A DNA stretch of 64,000 bases, from contig JAWQUS010000010.1 of NCBI GenBank assembly GCA_036365455.1, forward strand, positions 20,198,501 to 20,262,500. Direction: 5' to 3'. Within the stretch, counting starts at the first letter, position 1; each line of letters opens with the position of its first letter. Positions 45,388-57,549 of the stretch are shown piece after piece. The translations under genes and the position numbers were made by a program. A model generated the notes under the pieces. The model had not been told where the DNA came from and ran no database searches. It saw only the letters and a program-made list of their open reading frames with translations. This DNA comes from Macrosoma leucophasiata. Lineage: Eukaryota; Arthropoda; Insecta; Lepidoptera; Hedylidae.

Positions 45388-46551
45388 TGTCGTGGGGCGC
45401 TCTTCTAGCGAGCTATGATGCAGTGACGTACGTACTGCACCTGCGAACCACCACGACCGTAATGTGCGGGCGTTTGAATGTACGGGCGGACCTATTGTCC
45501 GTCCGGCGCCGGATGCCCGCTCGTAGTGTTGACACCGATGGCAGTATACGCCGGTCTGGATCTGCGCCGCCAGTGAGAGGGGTGGAGGTGCGGGGAAGGG
45601 GTGTTTCAGTAAAGAAACAATCGGTTACATGTGATATGACCGAAAAGCAGGCCAGCCAAGCCTTGGTAACCCTACCCCGACGACCTAATTCTATCGTAGA
45701 ATCACTGGGGTCTTCCAGTCTTCCAGTCTTCCAGGTTCACTTTTTCTTCTTGTTACTTCACTTGTTTTCACTTGTTTTCACTTGCTGGAGACCATGTCAT
45801 ACTTTCGAATTCGCCCTGAGCCCTATTATTTGAACAATACCGTAAAGAGAGCCTCATTTTTCGGTCGTATTTTGCCCGAATTTGTGCTTATTTTTTGCTA
45901 TGGCTGACCTGGTTTTCTTTCTTTATTTTTAAAATTCTCATAGTTACATACATGTGTTATACATATTTACAACCGTTACAGTTTCCTCTATTATTGTACA
46001 TAAGTTTTATTAACATTCATAAAAAGACTAAAAAGTTATTCGTAAGTAAATATAAAAAATGTAACAATTTTCCGCGTATTTCTTTAAACATTTCTTAATA
46101 ACTTTTAAATGCCATGATCAATTATTATAAAAAGTACATAAAAACAAAGAACAAATATTACTCTATCAGAAAACAATACACAAATAAATGTACATTTAAA
46201 AAGGGAACCTAAAACATACGTAAAAATAAGAAAATGATAAAACATAAAATAATAAGAAAATTAAGTTTCCTGCCTATATCCTTTACATGATCGAGGTTTA
46301 ATTATATAAAATGACTTCCTATAATAAATTCTTACATGACTAACATTATTTAAAGTTGATATAAGGCAAAGAATTAAATCGTATCCAGAACTATCGTACG
46401 AGGAGAATGTCTATACATAGCTATACATCTATACATGTTATTTACTTTCTACAAACGTTACGCGAAGACTACTTTGACGTACACTTGCACTTTTGGTCTT
46501 TGTCACACAAACACATTCATTTATCACCTTTGTCCGTGGTCGTCGCCGACA
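45388..46551 (-). repeat. BEL-2 5' LTR (right in window)
   Basis: 1164 bp, matching 38470-39633 throughout on reading. On the - strand it should hold the element's promoter. The AT-rich part (45830-46460) is on the upstream side for the element. Confidence 0.95.
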
Positions 46552-46556
46552 CTGTG

Positions 46557-47586
46557 AACGGAACCGGAAGGACTGCTATCTCAAAATATGTTTAAGAGGC
46601 TTCGCATAACGGCGATAGGACACAATAGCAATCCTTAATTTCTATTTACAACATAAATTTATTATCTACTATGATTTACAAGCAATGTGAGACAAGTGGA
46701 TTGGAAACCAGATAATACACCAAGCTCAACACAATAATTATAACGTTGTTCAAGGGACAACTAGAAACTAGCAATAAATGTTTCCTAAACCTTATCTTCA
46801 ACTTCAGAGTTCTCTTTTAAGTTGAATATTAACATGTCACAATATTAGTGGCTTGTATCACTTGTACTTATTCTCCATAGTACATGTATGATATATTAGG
46901 TACGTCTGATTACAATAAGAAATTAAATATTTCATAAGTCCTGTACATTTAGTATCTGGTTTTTTTTTCAGTAGATCATTAAACTATTCTTGATATATGT
47001 GTATTAAAAAAAAATGCGACCATGAAGAGAATAACACGAAAAAAAATTATTTTGAAATCACACTAAATCAAAATTAACTCAACAAGGAGATGTAATTAGT
47101 TATATTTTTTGTGATATGTAGGTGCATTTCAAATGCATAGATATCCTTTTAATTTTAAAATTTTAACAGGAAACGAGATAATAAGTTTCTATGGAAATTA
47201 TGGCTTTTTCTCGATTTTATTAATTTCTCTGAAACTATGAAAGATATAATTATGAGAGTTTTTTTAATCTTATTTATTGGCAATGATCTGTGCATTAAAT
47301 AAATAAAATTAGCGTGTCCGCATCTAAGGGTAAATTCCACACTGTGAGTGATAACTGGTAACTAAACGGTTTCGCATTATAATTACAATGAAATAACGTC
47401 ATATCTTACAGAAACCGCAGTGTTTTACGGAACATAGCCCTGATTATTTCTAATTTGACATTTGACGTACATGTGACATTGACGCAAAAAAGTTAAAAAA
47501 ATAGACTGAATTAATCTTGCAGAGCGCTGGAGCCATGTGTTTTTATTTACATAATTATATCATGAAATGATTTAAATTGCTTCATA
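46557..47586. other. Intergenic DNA and 5' flank of TSR1
   Basis: AT-rich with no recognised gene or repeat family. The last 200 bp before the TSR1 start at 47587 should hold its promoter and 5' UTR, but no motif stands out. The 62-codon frame crossing the BEL-2 LTR end at 46407-46595 is not credible. Confidence 0.5.
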
Positions 47587-50500
47587 ATGCAACAAACACA
47601 TCGTCCAGGCACTCTGAAACAGAGCAATAAAGCTCATAAATCGCGCCATCGTTCTAAACGCGGAATATCTGCTGCCGTGAAAGGTTAGAGTAACATGTGA
47701 AAAAGTTGTCGTTTTTAGCACCTTTTTAACCGATTATTTACTAACTAAGCAATTCTGCAGGTAAAGTAAATGTAAAAGAGTTTGTTCGACGCAATCGGCA
47801 CGTTTTGAAAAAGGAAGAACGTCGTCATCAAGCGTTGCAGATTAGAAAAAACAAGCGCGAAGAAGTACTTACCAAAAAACGCGCTTTGGGAGGCTCTAGA
47901 AACCCCCCTTTTCTAGTATGTGTGGTGCCTTTGAATGCTCAACTCGATGTGCAGTCAGCTTTAGTAATATTGAAGACCTGCTCCGAAGGGGCTATGGTCA
48001 GTCAATCAGAAAATGGAATCTTGCATATTGGGTGAGATAATTAATTTATGTTCTTTTCTATAAATGTTTTGTATGTGTGGGCACCACTGCATTACCTAAT
48101 CTATCTGACACTAAATGGTAGTGTTCAGCGCTGTTGTTTCAGTTAGATGGTAATGGGCTATGTAACACTAAGGGCGAGATTCATAGACCGCACTACGACT
48201 TTACTTTCAAGCAAAGTACGCTTCGAACTGTCAAATCCCATACTGTACTGACAGTTCTAAGCATACTTTGCTCAAAGTAAAGTCGTAGTGTGGTCTGTGA
48301 ATCTCACCATCAGTGCGAGTAGAACTTGTTTTATATTATTTCGCATTAACACATGCTTGTGAAATATATTTTATTTTAAAGAAAAATGGAAAGAAAAATT
48401 TGACTTCAGGCGAGACTCAAACTCGCGGCCTACTGGGAATCTAGTCCAGCCGCTCTTCCAATTGAGCTACTGAAGTCCTGCCCGATTTGTCAAATCTTTC
48501 CTTCACATTTATTGCATTGCTTTATAGTAGCAGCAGTGCCATCTATTGCCAACAATGCTAGTTAGGCAACCAATATAATAGACTGCAGTTTATTGAATAT
48601 CGTAAAGAAGTCACTTTTACCCTTAATAATTGTTTTATATTATTTCGCATTAACACATGCTTGTGAAATATATTTTATTTAAAGAAAAATGGAAAGAAAA
48701 ATTTGACTTCAGGCGAGACTCGAACTCGCGGCCTACTGGGAATCTAGTCCAGCTGCTCTTCCAATTGAGCTACTGAAGTCCTGCCCGATTTGTCAAATCT
48801 TTCCTTCACATTTATTGCATTGCTTTATGGTAGCAGCAGCGCCATCTATTGCCAACTATGCTAGTTAGGCAACCGATTGACTTTGCAGTTTATTAAATAT
48901 CGTAAAGAAAAGCCCAGTAGAGTTCGAGTCTCGCCTGAAGTCAAATTTTTATTTCCATTTTTCTTTAAATAAAACATGCTTAGAACTGTCAGAAATGTAT
49001 GGGTTTTGACAGTTCTAAGTCATACTTTGCTCAAAGTAAAGTCGTAGTGCGGTATGTGAATCTCACCATTAGTGTCTGTGCATTCCAAGTAGCTATATAA
49101 AGTTGGTTAGGTTTTTATTTTCTGAGTGGTTTTGTACTAATTTGCAACAGGGATTGCAAATTTGTTTTTACCTTCAACAAATAACCATGAAATGTATAAA
49201 TAATAATATTATCTTCTATTTTAGAGCATTGCTTACCATTCTGTATTTCATTTTTGTAAATTTACAACACATTCAACCAACCAACACCTAGCAATATATA
49301 GAACATGTTTCTTTCAGGTTACCTAACTTCAAGCAACGTTTTTCATTTGTATGTCCAGAGGTAGGCAATGAATTTGGTCTCATAGATGCTCTGAAGGTTG
49401 CAGACACTGCATTATTTGTTAGCTCAGCATTAGACGAGCCAGTAGATGAATGGGGGGAGAAAGTATTAGCATTAGCTATGGCACAAGGAATGCCTACACC
49501 TGTTGTGGTAGCCATGGATATAGAAGGAGTCCATCCTAAGAAAAGAACAACTGAGAAACAAAATGTACAGAAACTTATTTCTAAATGGCTCCCAGAAGAG
49601 AAAGTAATGCAGCTAGACAAAAGTTCAGATGGCCTAAATCTACTTCGTAGAATTGGTAATCAGAAGCGTAAAATTTTACATCACAGGGAGAGAAGGCCAT
49701 ATATGTTAGCTGAAAATGTGGAATATGTACCAGATGCTGAAGGGGAAATGGGTACATTGAAAGTAAGCGGATACCTTAGAGGCATGCCTATGAATGTTAA
49801 TGGTTTAGTTCACATAACAGGCCTTGGTGATTTTCAAATGTCTCGAATTGATGGCCTTGAAGACCCGCATCCACTAAATTTGGGCAAAGAAAATATAAAA
49901 TGTGACACAATGGAATCTGAAGTTACTAAAGTAACAGTCCTTCAAGTAGCCAATCCTGATAAACAAGAGAGCTTGCAAACTGAAAATATCCCAGATCCAA
50001 TGGATGCTGAGCAAACATGGCCTACTGAAGAAGAGATCAAGCAATCTAATTTGGAGACAAAGAAAAAAGTTAAAAAAGTTCCAAAAGGCTGGTCAGACTA
50101 TCAAGCAGCTTGGATTGTAGAGTCTGATGCTGAAGAGGGTTCGGATGATGAAAGTGACGAAAATGATGAGGATAATGAACAATTTATGTCATGTGAGGAA
50201 GACAATTCCGACAATGAACCCAATGAAGAAGACAATGATTTTCAGTCAGTAACAGAATCTGAAGTTGGTCCAACTGACGAGAAATACGATGCAACAATTG
50301 ACGAGATCGAAGAACACGAAATGTTACAAAAGTTAGCTGCAGCGCGTGAAGATCAGCAGTTCCCTGACGAAGTAGATACACCACAGGATATGCCTGCTAA
50401 AGAGCGATTCATGCGTTACAGAGGATTAGAGTCGTTCAGAGCATCATCGTGGGATCCAAAGGAAAATTTGCCGTCTGACTATGCTCGTATATTCCAATTT

Positions 50501-53500
50501 CAGAACTACGATCGCACCAGAAAGCGCGTTTTTAAAGAACTTGAAGACAGTCTTGAAAATATGGTAAGTGATTCAGATTCACTAATTATTATATTATTAT
50601 GGTATAAAATCTTCTCCGGACTTGGTATTTACAATCATGCTTGCTCGTTACCTTATTTTCCAGTATGGTTTCTACGTGACCATCCATGTGAAAAGAGTTC
50701 GTCAAGATCTATGGAAGGTTTTCCATGAGTCCAACCGCAACACACCACTCGCTGTTTTTGGCTTATTGCCGCACGAGCACAAGATGTCCCTTATGAATGT
50801 TGTGTTAAAACGCACTGGCGTCAGCGATGAGCCTATCAAAAGCAAAGAGAGGTTGATCTTTCAAGTTGGATATAGAAGATTCATTGTCAATCCTATATTC
50901 AGTCAACATACTAATGGAAGTAAACACAAGGTAAAATTATTTGGAGGGAAATTGACCAGCACAGTAAATTAGTAATTGGAAAAAATATTTGTATTTAAAG
51001 CATATTTTTTAAAGATCATAATAATTTGATCTTATTTGTGCATAATTAGCACAAGTGTATGTTATCAAGTGTCTAATTGGTTAGAAAGTAAAAACAATAC
51101 ACTTGTGCCAATTAAACTTGTGCTAATAGAAGTAGAATGTTCTCAACAAAAAAATATTTAATATCACTTACAAATAACTGATCTACGCGACGCAGTATAC
51201 CACGTCTGCAGACCTCCCTCATCCCAAACCTAGTAAGACCCGCCAATCGTTTTCCGATTATCACCTACCTGTGATACTCATAGTTCGTTTCCTGGCGAAC
51301 CCACCCCACAATTTCCGTCGAGAGACCGATATTTTACCGATTATCGGCCGAGTTCAATTCCCGGCTTGATACTAGCAGGATCTTCCTCAGGCCACGGTTG
51401 CATCCAACCGGCCTAGACAAAACTCGTTAAGCTGCAGTTGGACCGATATCGGTACACGAACAATTAGAAATCAACTGTCATATTTTTCTCGCGAGCTGTC
51501 AGACGAGGTTGTGGCAAATCTTTAGTAACTTATTAACAGTTAGTCAGCTAACACACGTCAGTTAAGTACATTTTTTTTACAGTATGAAAGGTTCTTCCAG
51601 CCTGCATCTACCTGTGTTGCAACATTTTATGCACCCATCCAGTTTAGTCCATCTACTGTTCTTTGTTTCAAGGTAAGAAGAAATACAACTAAAATTATGA
51701 GAATAGTACCTAGGTATTGTTATGATAAGTTTTGCAGTTTATTCAATATAGTTGCAATGTCGCTATACACTAAATTAGCGTTACTTTTTTGCAATTGTTA
51801 TGATTCATCATTGATTACTTAGTTGTTAAATTTATGAAGACATATAATTATATATATATATTTATATATATTGTATTTATACATGTTAGCAAATATATTA
51901 TAACATTTATTATATTAGTATGTACCTATTTCATATACATATATATTACATATTTATTTATATTATGTTTAAATTTGTTATGACTTAAATTTGTGTATCG
52001 ATTAATATTTCTCTTGCTTTCGTAATGCGCCACCAATTTCGTTTTTCTACACAACCTGAAGGTTGACTGGTATAGAATGCTTTCTAGCATTAAGTCCGCC
52101 TCATGTACGCTCAATGTGTACGAAAGTTTAAATAAATAAATTATAATTACATGTCAATGGATGGCATTCACTGGTCCCAGAAACAGGTAAATAAAAAAAA
52201 AATGACGCTCCGAAGGGTGTTATCTTGGCCAGCCGCTTTACCCCTAAGCTAGCAAAAGTTTATTGGTAAAGCGGCTGGTCAAGTTAACCAGTAGCGGTGG
52301 GATTGATCCCAGCCCAAAGACAAACTTACCTTTCCATGTTTTCTTTAAATTCACTCGAATATAATGTAGCGAAAAATTAAATTTCATTCAGATTATCGCT
52401 ATTGCTCAAAGGACAAATACAATCACGTAAACTAGTAAAAATCTGATTATGTTTAGGTGGTCGAGCCGCTGTCTAGTTTCTAGTTTCTGAATAGTTTCCA
52501 ATCATTTTCAGGAGAAAAAGAATACAAAGTTGCAGCTTGTTGCATCGGGTGTACTTCTGTCCTGTAATCCTGACAGGCTTATTATCAAGAGGATTGTATT
52601 GTCTGGTCATCCGTACAAGGTAAGTTCAAATTTGGTTATAAAAATAAAGTAGAATAGTTGCGTACATATTTATAATACCCAGCAAGGAATATTGCATCGA
52701 GCCTGCGAAAGAGGTTATCGGCTAGTTTCGACTTCGTATTGTCTAATCTGAGAGAGAGGGACTCGAGGGTGTAAGCACCATCGCATTACCTCACCTATCT
52801 GCAGCTAAATGATAGCTGCCAGCATTATCGTGTTTCGGTTGGATGGTAATGTATGGCCCCGTAATAACTATCACAGAGACATAACACCTAAGGGTCTGGC
52901 AACGCACCTGCATTTTGACCTCTGGTTTTTGTGTAGATGTCTAAAGGCTGCAGTCATCGCTTAACATCAATGTGAGCTGCATGCTTGTTTGCCACTTTCA
53001 CACCGCGGACACTACGCCAAAATTCCATACAAACGTTTAATTTGGTCTCTATTACACAGACATCAATCAGTGACGTATATTTACACGTGCACCTGTGTGC
53101 GAAGCACATAGAAAATACCAAATGTTCATTCTATACGTAGTAGTATTCTATATATTTCGTAACATTAAAAAAAAGTCTTCTTCCTAATATGCAATATTTC
53201 TGGATACTGTATCAGTTACTATTATTACTCTGAGGAACAATTTGTATAGTTCACTAATACCTACTCAATATCTAATTGATACATGTGAGAACCTGTACCA
53301 AATAGATTCCAGTGCAACCATACAGTCAATAAAGAACATCTTAGGAAATAATTTGCTACCACTTTCATCGTTTACTGGTGGTAGAGCTCCAGTGACGGCG
53401 CTCGCAGGCGTAGGCACCACCGTATTACCTAATGTACTTGCCGCTAAATGGTAGTGTTTAGCACTATCGTGTTCCGGTCTGGTGGTAATGTACGTCCCTG

Positions 53501-54708
53501 TAATTTCCGCCACAGAGGCATAACCTACCTTATTTCTCAGTGGTAATGCGTCTGCATTTTTGAACTTTGTCTTTGTGCGAGTGTCTATAGGCTGCAGTCA
53601 TCATTTAACATCGATGTGAACTGTATGCTTGTTTACCACTTCCATTACATACAAAAGAATCTAATAAAAAACTGGTTGCCTGTAAAGTCGGTTTTACGGG
53701 CGAAGATTTTACGTGACAACGTCTTTTTCTCGGTAGAAAGGCATTCGCCGGTCCGGCAGGCCTCTCTCTCGTTCGGTGATTCATCGTTACGTTACCGGGC
53801 GTTACACTTTTTCATGAGTGACTCCGAGACGCAACCTAATTTAAGACGTTGTCACGTCAAAAATGGGAATATTTAAATAGGCATCGAACTCAAAAATGAT
53901 GTTATGAAGATTCAAATAGAAATTGTTATTTGCAGGTTCATAGGAAATCAGCGGTGATAAGATTCATGTTTTTCAATAGAGATGATATTCAGTACTTCAA
54001 ACCGTGTAAACTAAGAACAAAATACGGACGCACTGGGCACATCAAAGAACCGCTTGGTAAGTCAATGTTTCATAAATCTTACAACTCTGTTTTTGTTCAT
54101 TTGATAACTCGCTTTCCAGAAATATAGTTGATATTAACATCAAGGAAAGTTTTATCAACTAAAGTTATGTAGATAGTTAATTATTTAACGAATGTTTTGT
54201 TCAGTCTGGAGGGTTAAACAATATTGAGACTCGGCTCAAGCGATGCGTCTGCTTTTATTCAAAACTAGATATTACACAGAAAATTAGATATACCTACTGC
54301 AATATAAGTTACACACATCATTTTCAGGAGATAAATGATGAGTTCTTATTATATATTATTTTTGGTTTAAAACCCGCGATATTATGTATATTTCTCGTCA
54401 GCACGGTACGATTTGTACACCAGATCTATGAGTAGCTTGCTTGAGAATATTAGTCCAACACATAGTCTATTTTAAGAAATTTGGCCTAATGTGTAAAGGG
54501 TTGCAATCGGTGGACTTATAATATTCATCAAGGCGATTTTCTCGTTTCAGGTACACACGGTCACATGAAATGCGTTTTCGACGGACAATTGAAGTCGCAG
54601 GATACGGTCTTGTTGAACCTTTATAAAAGAATGTTCCCAAAGTGGACTTATGAGAATTGCATTGTTATTGATCGTGACGGGAAGGAAAGTGACGGAATGG
54701 AAACGTAG
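47587..54708 (+). CDS. TSR1: TSR1, pre-rRNA processing and 40S maturation factor, eight exons
   Basis: Exons are 47587-47683, 47761-48031, 49318-50563, 50664-50930, 51583-51672, 52512-52619, 53936-54056 and 54551-54708. All junctions are GT-AG and in frame, giving 785 aa, close to the family's usual length of about 800. The N-terminus is basic ([20 protein letters not shown]). Residues about 228-305 fit the AARP2CN domain ([20 protein letters not shown]), 390-440 are a long acidic tract, and the C-terminal third fits the Bms1/TSR1-type domain ([31 protein letters not shown]). Family knowledge: TSR1 is a GTPase-like protein without activity that blocks early subunit joining on late pre-40S particles. 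Introns 2, 5 and 6 carry SINEs and fold-back repeats. It is divergent from Sec61 alpha across the transposon island. Confidence 0.96.
48078..48165 (+). repeat. Fragment of the 300-bp A-tailed repeat in TSR1 intron 2
   Basis: Contains GGCACCACTGCATTACCTAA and ACTAAATGGTAGTGTTCAGC, the 5' middle of the family. Confidence 0.55.
48175..48308. repeat. Palindromic fold-back element in TSR1 intron 2
   Basis: The outer words GCGAGATTCATAGACCGCAC and GTGGTCTGTGAATCTCAC are inverted, as are CGAACTGTCA and TGACAGTTC inside. A second, shorter copy lies at 48978-49073. Confidence 0.7.
48345..48975 (-). repeat. Tandem tRNA-like SINE copies in TSR1 intron 2
   Basis: Two nearly identical units of about 300 bp start at about 48345 and 48645. 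On the - strand each has a tRNA-like core with AGTAGCTCAATTGGAAGAGC (A-box-like) and CGAGTTCGAGTCTCGCC (B-box-like), followed by TGAAGTCAAATTTTTC. A third, partial copy in the other orientation lies at about 48905-48975. The core folds only roughly like a tRNA, so I treat it as a SINE, related to the pair at 9797-10226. Confidence 0.65.
48978..49073. repeat. Second copy of the TSR1 intron 2 fold-back element
   Basis: Shares GACAGTTCTAAG, CATACTTTGCTCAAAGTAAA and GTGAATCTCACCAT with 48175-48308 but lacks most of the left arm. Confidence 0.6.
51468..51530 (+). repeat. Short repeat shared with 60012-60075
   Basis: ATCATATTTTTCTCGCGAGC-type sequence with matching flanks occurs in TSR1 intron 4 and in a DNAJC14 intron, in the same orientation. 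The surrounding 51180-51530 is unlike its neighbours in base composition and may be a larger element. Confidence 0.4.
52195..52345. repeat. Rearranged tRNA-like SINE pieces in TSR1 intron 5
   Basis: GCCAGCCGCTTTACCCCTAA and, 20 bases later, its inverted partner TGGTAAAGCGGCTGGTCAAG form a short inverted repeat. A GCGGTGGGATTGATCCC B-box-like end follows. Confidence 0.5.
52686..53005 (+). repeat. Fold-back fragment followed by a 300-bp repeat copy, TSR1 intron 6
   Basis: 52686-52745 (AATATTGCATCGAGCCTGCG and ATCGGCTAGTTTCGACTTCG) is a terminus of the 1575-2083 family. 52765-53005 is a diverged copy of the A-tailed repeat without a clear A tail. Confidence 0.6.
53375..53660 (+). repeat. Copy of the 300-bp A-tailed repeat, TSR1 intron 6
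   Basis: From CTGGTGGTAGAGCTCCAGTG to CCACTTCCATTACATACAAA; close to full length and little diverged. Confidence 0.7.
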
Positions 54709-55550
54709 ATGTTTAAGTAAAAAAATATAAGTTTAATTATTTACTTTTTTGTTTTCTTAATTTATACACTGCCACCCGATCTGCCCATTTTGTCTTAGGT
54801 ACCTCAGGATCCGGTACTCTTCTTCCGTATCATATTTTTCACTTCCAACACTTGATTCTAATTTACTTTGAATAATCAATTCTCTTGAACTAATACTAGG
54901 TACCAAATATACCAATATTACACGACCACTACAGCATGCTTTTATATGAGGTATAGTTAGATTTCTCCGAAGAACTCCAGATGATTGAAGAGTGTGTTCG
55001 ATTTGCTGGAATAATTATAGATTGTATAAGACTTAAGCGCTAAGCATAAGCGAGACGAAGCCTCGATCTCATTTCAGTGTTCCTAATATATATATATATC
55101 CTGGGTATATCTGAAATGTCATTTACAAACCACCCTGCACATTTATGTAGTCTGTAACGCAATATTGAATTCCATTAGGAAGTATTCAAGAATCATGGTC
55201 TCGTACATTTTCAAACGATTGTTTTAAAGCACGGTGGGAAGAGCTGTGAAAATATTTCACGTTGAGACGATTCAATAAAACCGCATTAATTTTCAACATC
55301 TTTACTGACACATGAAGCGCGAATGCCTACGCATAGTGAACATTAGGACAGTTTCCTAGCTTATCATTAACTGATTGGTAATTTCTGAAAGGCAGTGGAG
55401 CATCACATTGCTCTGCTTATGTTCTACTCGCCTTAAAACAAAAACTTATATAATTTAACACATCATTTTTCATATAAAGTTGTAATTCATTTGTGGAACA
55501 ATGTTATTGTAATTTTCTTTTCATATTTTCGAGAGGATCTTGATTCTACA

Positions 55551-55800
55551 GGTGGTAGAGCTCCAGTGACGGAGCTCGCGGGTGTAGGCACCACCGCTAT
55601 ACCTAATAAACTTGCCGCTAAATGGTAGTGTTCAGCACTATCGTGTTCCGGTCAGGTGGTAATGCATGGCCTTGTAATTTCCGGCACAGAGGCATAACAC
55701 CTTAGGCCTCAGGAGTGGTAACGCATCGGCATTTTGACCGCTGCAGTCATCACTTAACATCAATATGAGCTGCACGCTTGTTTGCCACTTCCATAAAAAA
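55551..55800 (+). repeat. Copy of the 300-bp A-tailed repeat with an internal deletion
   Basis: Starts GGTGGTAGAGCTCCAGTGAC and ends in AAAAAAA at 55795-55801. It lacks about 30 bases found after ATTTTGACC in other copies. Confidence 0.7.
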
Positions 55801-55832
55801 AGGATCACAAATATTTGTAATTCCTGAAGAGT

Positions 55833-55982
55833 TGAAATAAAACTGTTTTTACGGATTTATATCGCGTATATTATACTTAAACGATTTATAAAATCAACCC
55901 GAAGTTTCGGTCGCTTTTTATCTTCCATGCTCCTTTTGGTTTAACATACGTGAGATAAATCCGTAAAAATAGTTTTATTTCA
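55833..55982. repeat. Small inverted-repeat element, 28-bp termini
   Basis: TGAAATAAAACTGTTTTTAC (55833 on) and its complement ending at 55982 are inverted over 28 bp with one mismatch. The interior contains CCCGAAGTTTCGG. It is likely a non-autonomous DNA element. Confidence 0.65.
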
Positions 55983-57549
55983 ATGACTGTAGCTCACTAA
56001 AACCTTAGAACACATTCTGAACAGTTGTTTTATAAATATAAGAGCTATCAAATTGAAAGAAGACTTCAGTTGTTGTAGATACATATAAATATATCGCGTG
56101 ATCATAATTTTTGTCTACAATCAAGACCATTATTGCATGATGGCTTTGAATCCTTTTGGAATCTGATTCAATTTATTCATCACAATGTATGTAATATATT
56201 GACGAAGTCTTAAATTATATAAGTTTCTATTAAGAGAGCGTATTACAAGTCAACATTATATACGGTTGCCGCATTCTTATTTAACAAAATATGGGTAGTA
56301 CTAAGGATTTTCCCGGTACATATTTGTCGACTTGTAATAATGATATGATTAAAAAATACACGATTTGAGAATATGACAATCTAAATCACTTTTATAAACA
56401 ATAATTTCATTCGAATCTGCTCTCAAATCATACGGCAGCGAAACATTTATTTTCATCCATCATACATCATATACTCTGTAATATTAAAATAATAAAAGTT
56501 ATACATGAACTTGTACTTATACATCGCTAAAAATATGATGTAATTTTCTGACGTCATTGTAATAAAGAATTTGGCTGAACAGAGTTCACCCCTTTTTGAT
56601 ACAGTTTAAAAGTGTTTAATTTTAATCGATTTAAATCAAAGACAAACTTTCAAATATGATACAAAGTTGTACGTCACATGTACGTCTGTATTTTACAGAA
56701 TTGTTATAACCATAAATTCAATTTATATTCAACTTTTCCATTAAATATTTGTATTTAAACAAGAAAAGAAAATATTATTATTTCTTACACAATCTTTTGG
56801 ATAAAAATGAACTCTCAAAAAGGACATTTAGCGAAACTTGTTTTAAACATTAGAATAACAAATATTTGAAGTTAACAACCACTCCTACGACAACAAATTA
56901 AATTTAACATTTCCATGAAAGATTTGAGATAGCGAAACGGGGTCCAGCCATCTTACGATTTGTTAATGTTAACATTCTCACTAAAATATGTTAGCTAATC
57001 CAGTCACAAAAGGGGCAAAATAATGAGAAAAATATCAAGAAAGATTAAAATTGAATTCTAACATTCAATCTAAAAATGTTATTTTGTCATTTTACATTTA
57101 AAAAAAAAACCTAAAACATACGTCAGCGACATTTCAATACACATATTTTAAAACTAAATTGCCGCAAAAATCCAAAACAATGTATCGCCATTTTGACTAA
57201 ATGTTTTCAATATGTAACATAAATGGAAATATATTATTTTGAATTTCAGGGTTAACATCAATAACTCCATAAATCAAGTGCCATTATTTGTTTATAACTT
57301 CTATTTATATTTTGATCTGACATAAATGGTAGATTTTAGAGAATAGCATTACCTTGCATTTAATTTATATAATTAAATATATTTTTTTATCAAAGGCAGG
57401 TTTTCACAGATTATAAAAACGGAATGGCAGATATGAATGCAGGATTTTGATTGGTGAACGTTGCGTTCTAAGTTTGAAATGCTCGATTCGTATCTGTCAT
57501 TGCGCAATTAGGAGGTTTTTGGGTTATTTATGGATGGCGGTTCGGTACA

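Larger units (their letters stand above)
38470..46551 (-). mobile_element. Complete BEL/Pao LTR retrotransposon (BEL-2)
   Basis: Length 8082 bp on the - strand. The LTRs are 1164 bp each (38470-39633 and 45388-46551), with the target duplication CTGTG at 38465-38469 and 46552-46556. The primer-binding site is next to the right (5') LTR, and the single gag-pol frame is uninterrupted. It is a different lineage from BEL-1: much longer and GC-richer, with a long N-terminal low-complexity region. LTR identity and open frame imply recent insertion. Confidence 0.95.
54709..57549. other. Convergent 3' flanks of TSR1 and DNAJC14
   Basis: No coding region is seen. It contains the repeat copies at 55551-55800 and 55833-55982. 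A candidate - strand AATAAA lies near 56449-56454 and could end the DNAJC14 transcript, which would give a 3' UTR of about 1.1 kb. The rest is AT-rich without recognised features. Confidence 0.5.

Noticed and set aside
39520..45408. Many long open frames on the + strand opposite BEL-2 gag-pol
   Set aside because: They are shadows of the GC-rich gag-pol frame; no domain is encoded.
45387..45833. 148-codon frame in the right BEL-2 LTR as a host gene
   Set aside because: It is duplicated in the other LTR and antisense to the element; its length is explained by GC-rich sequence.
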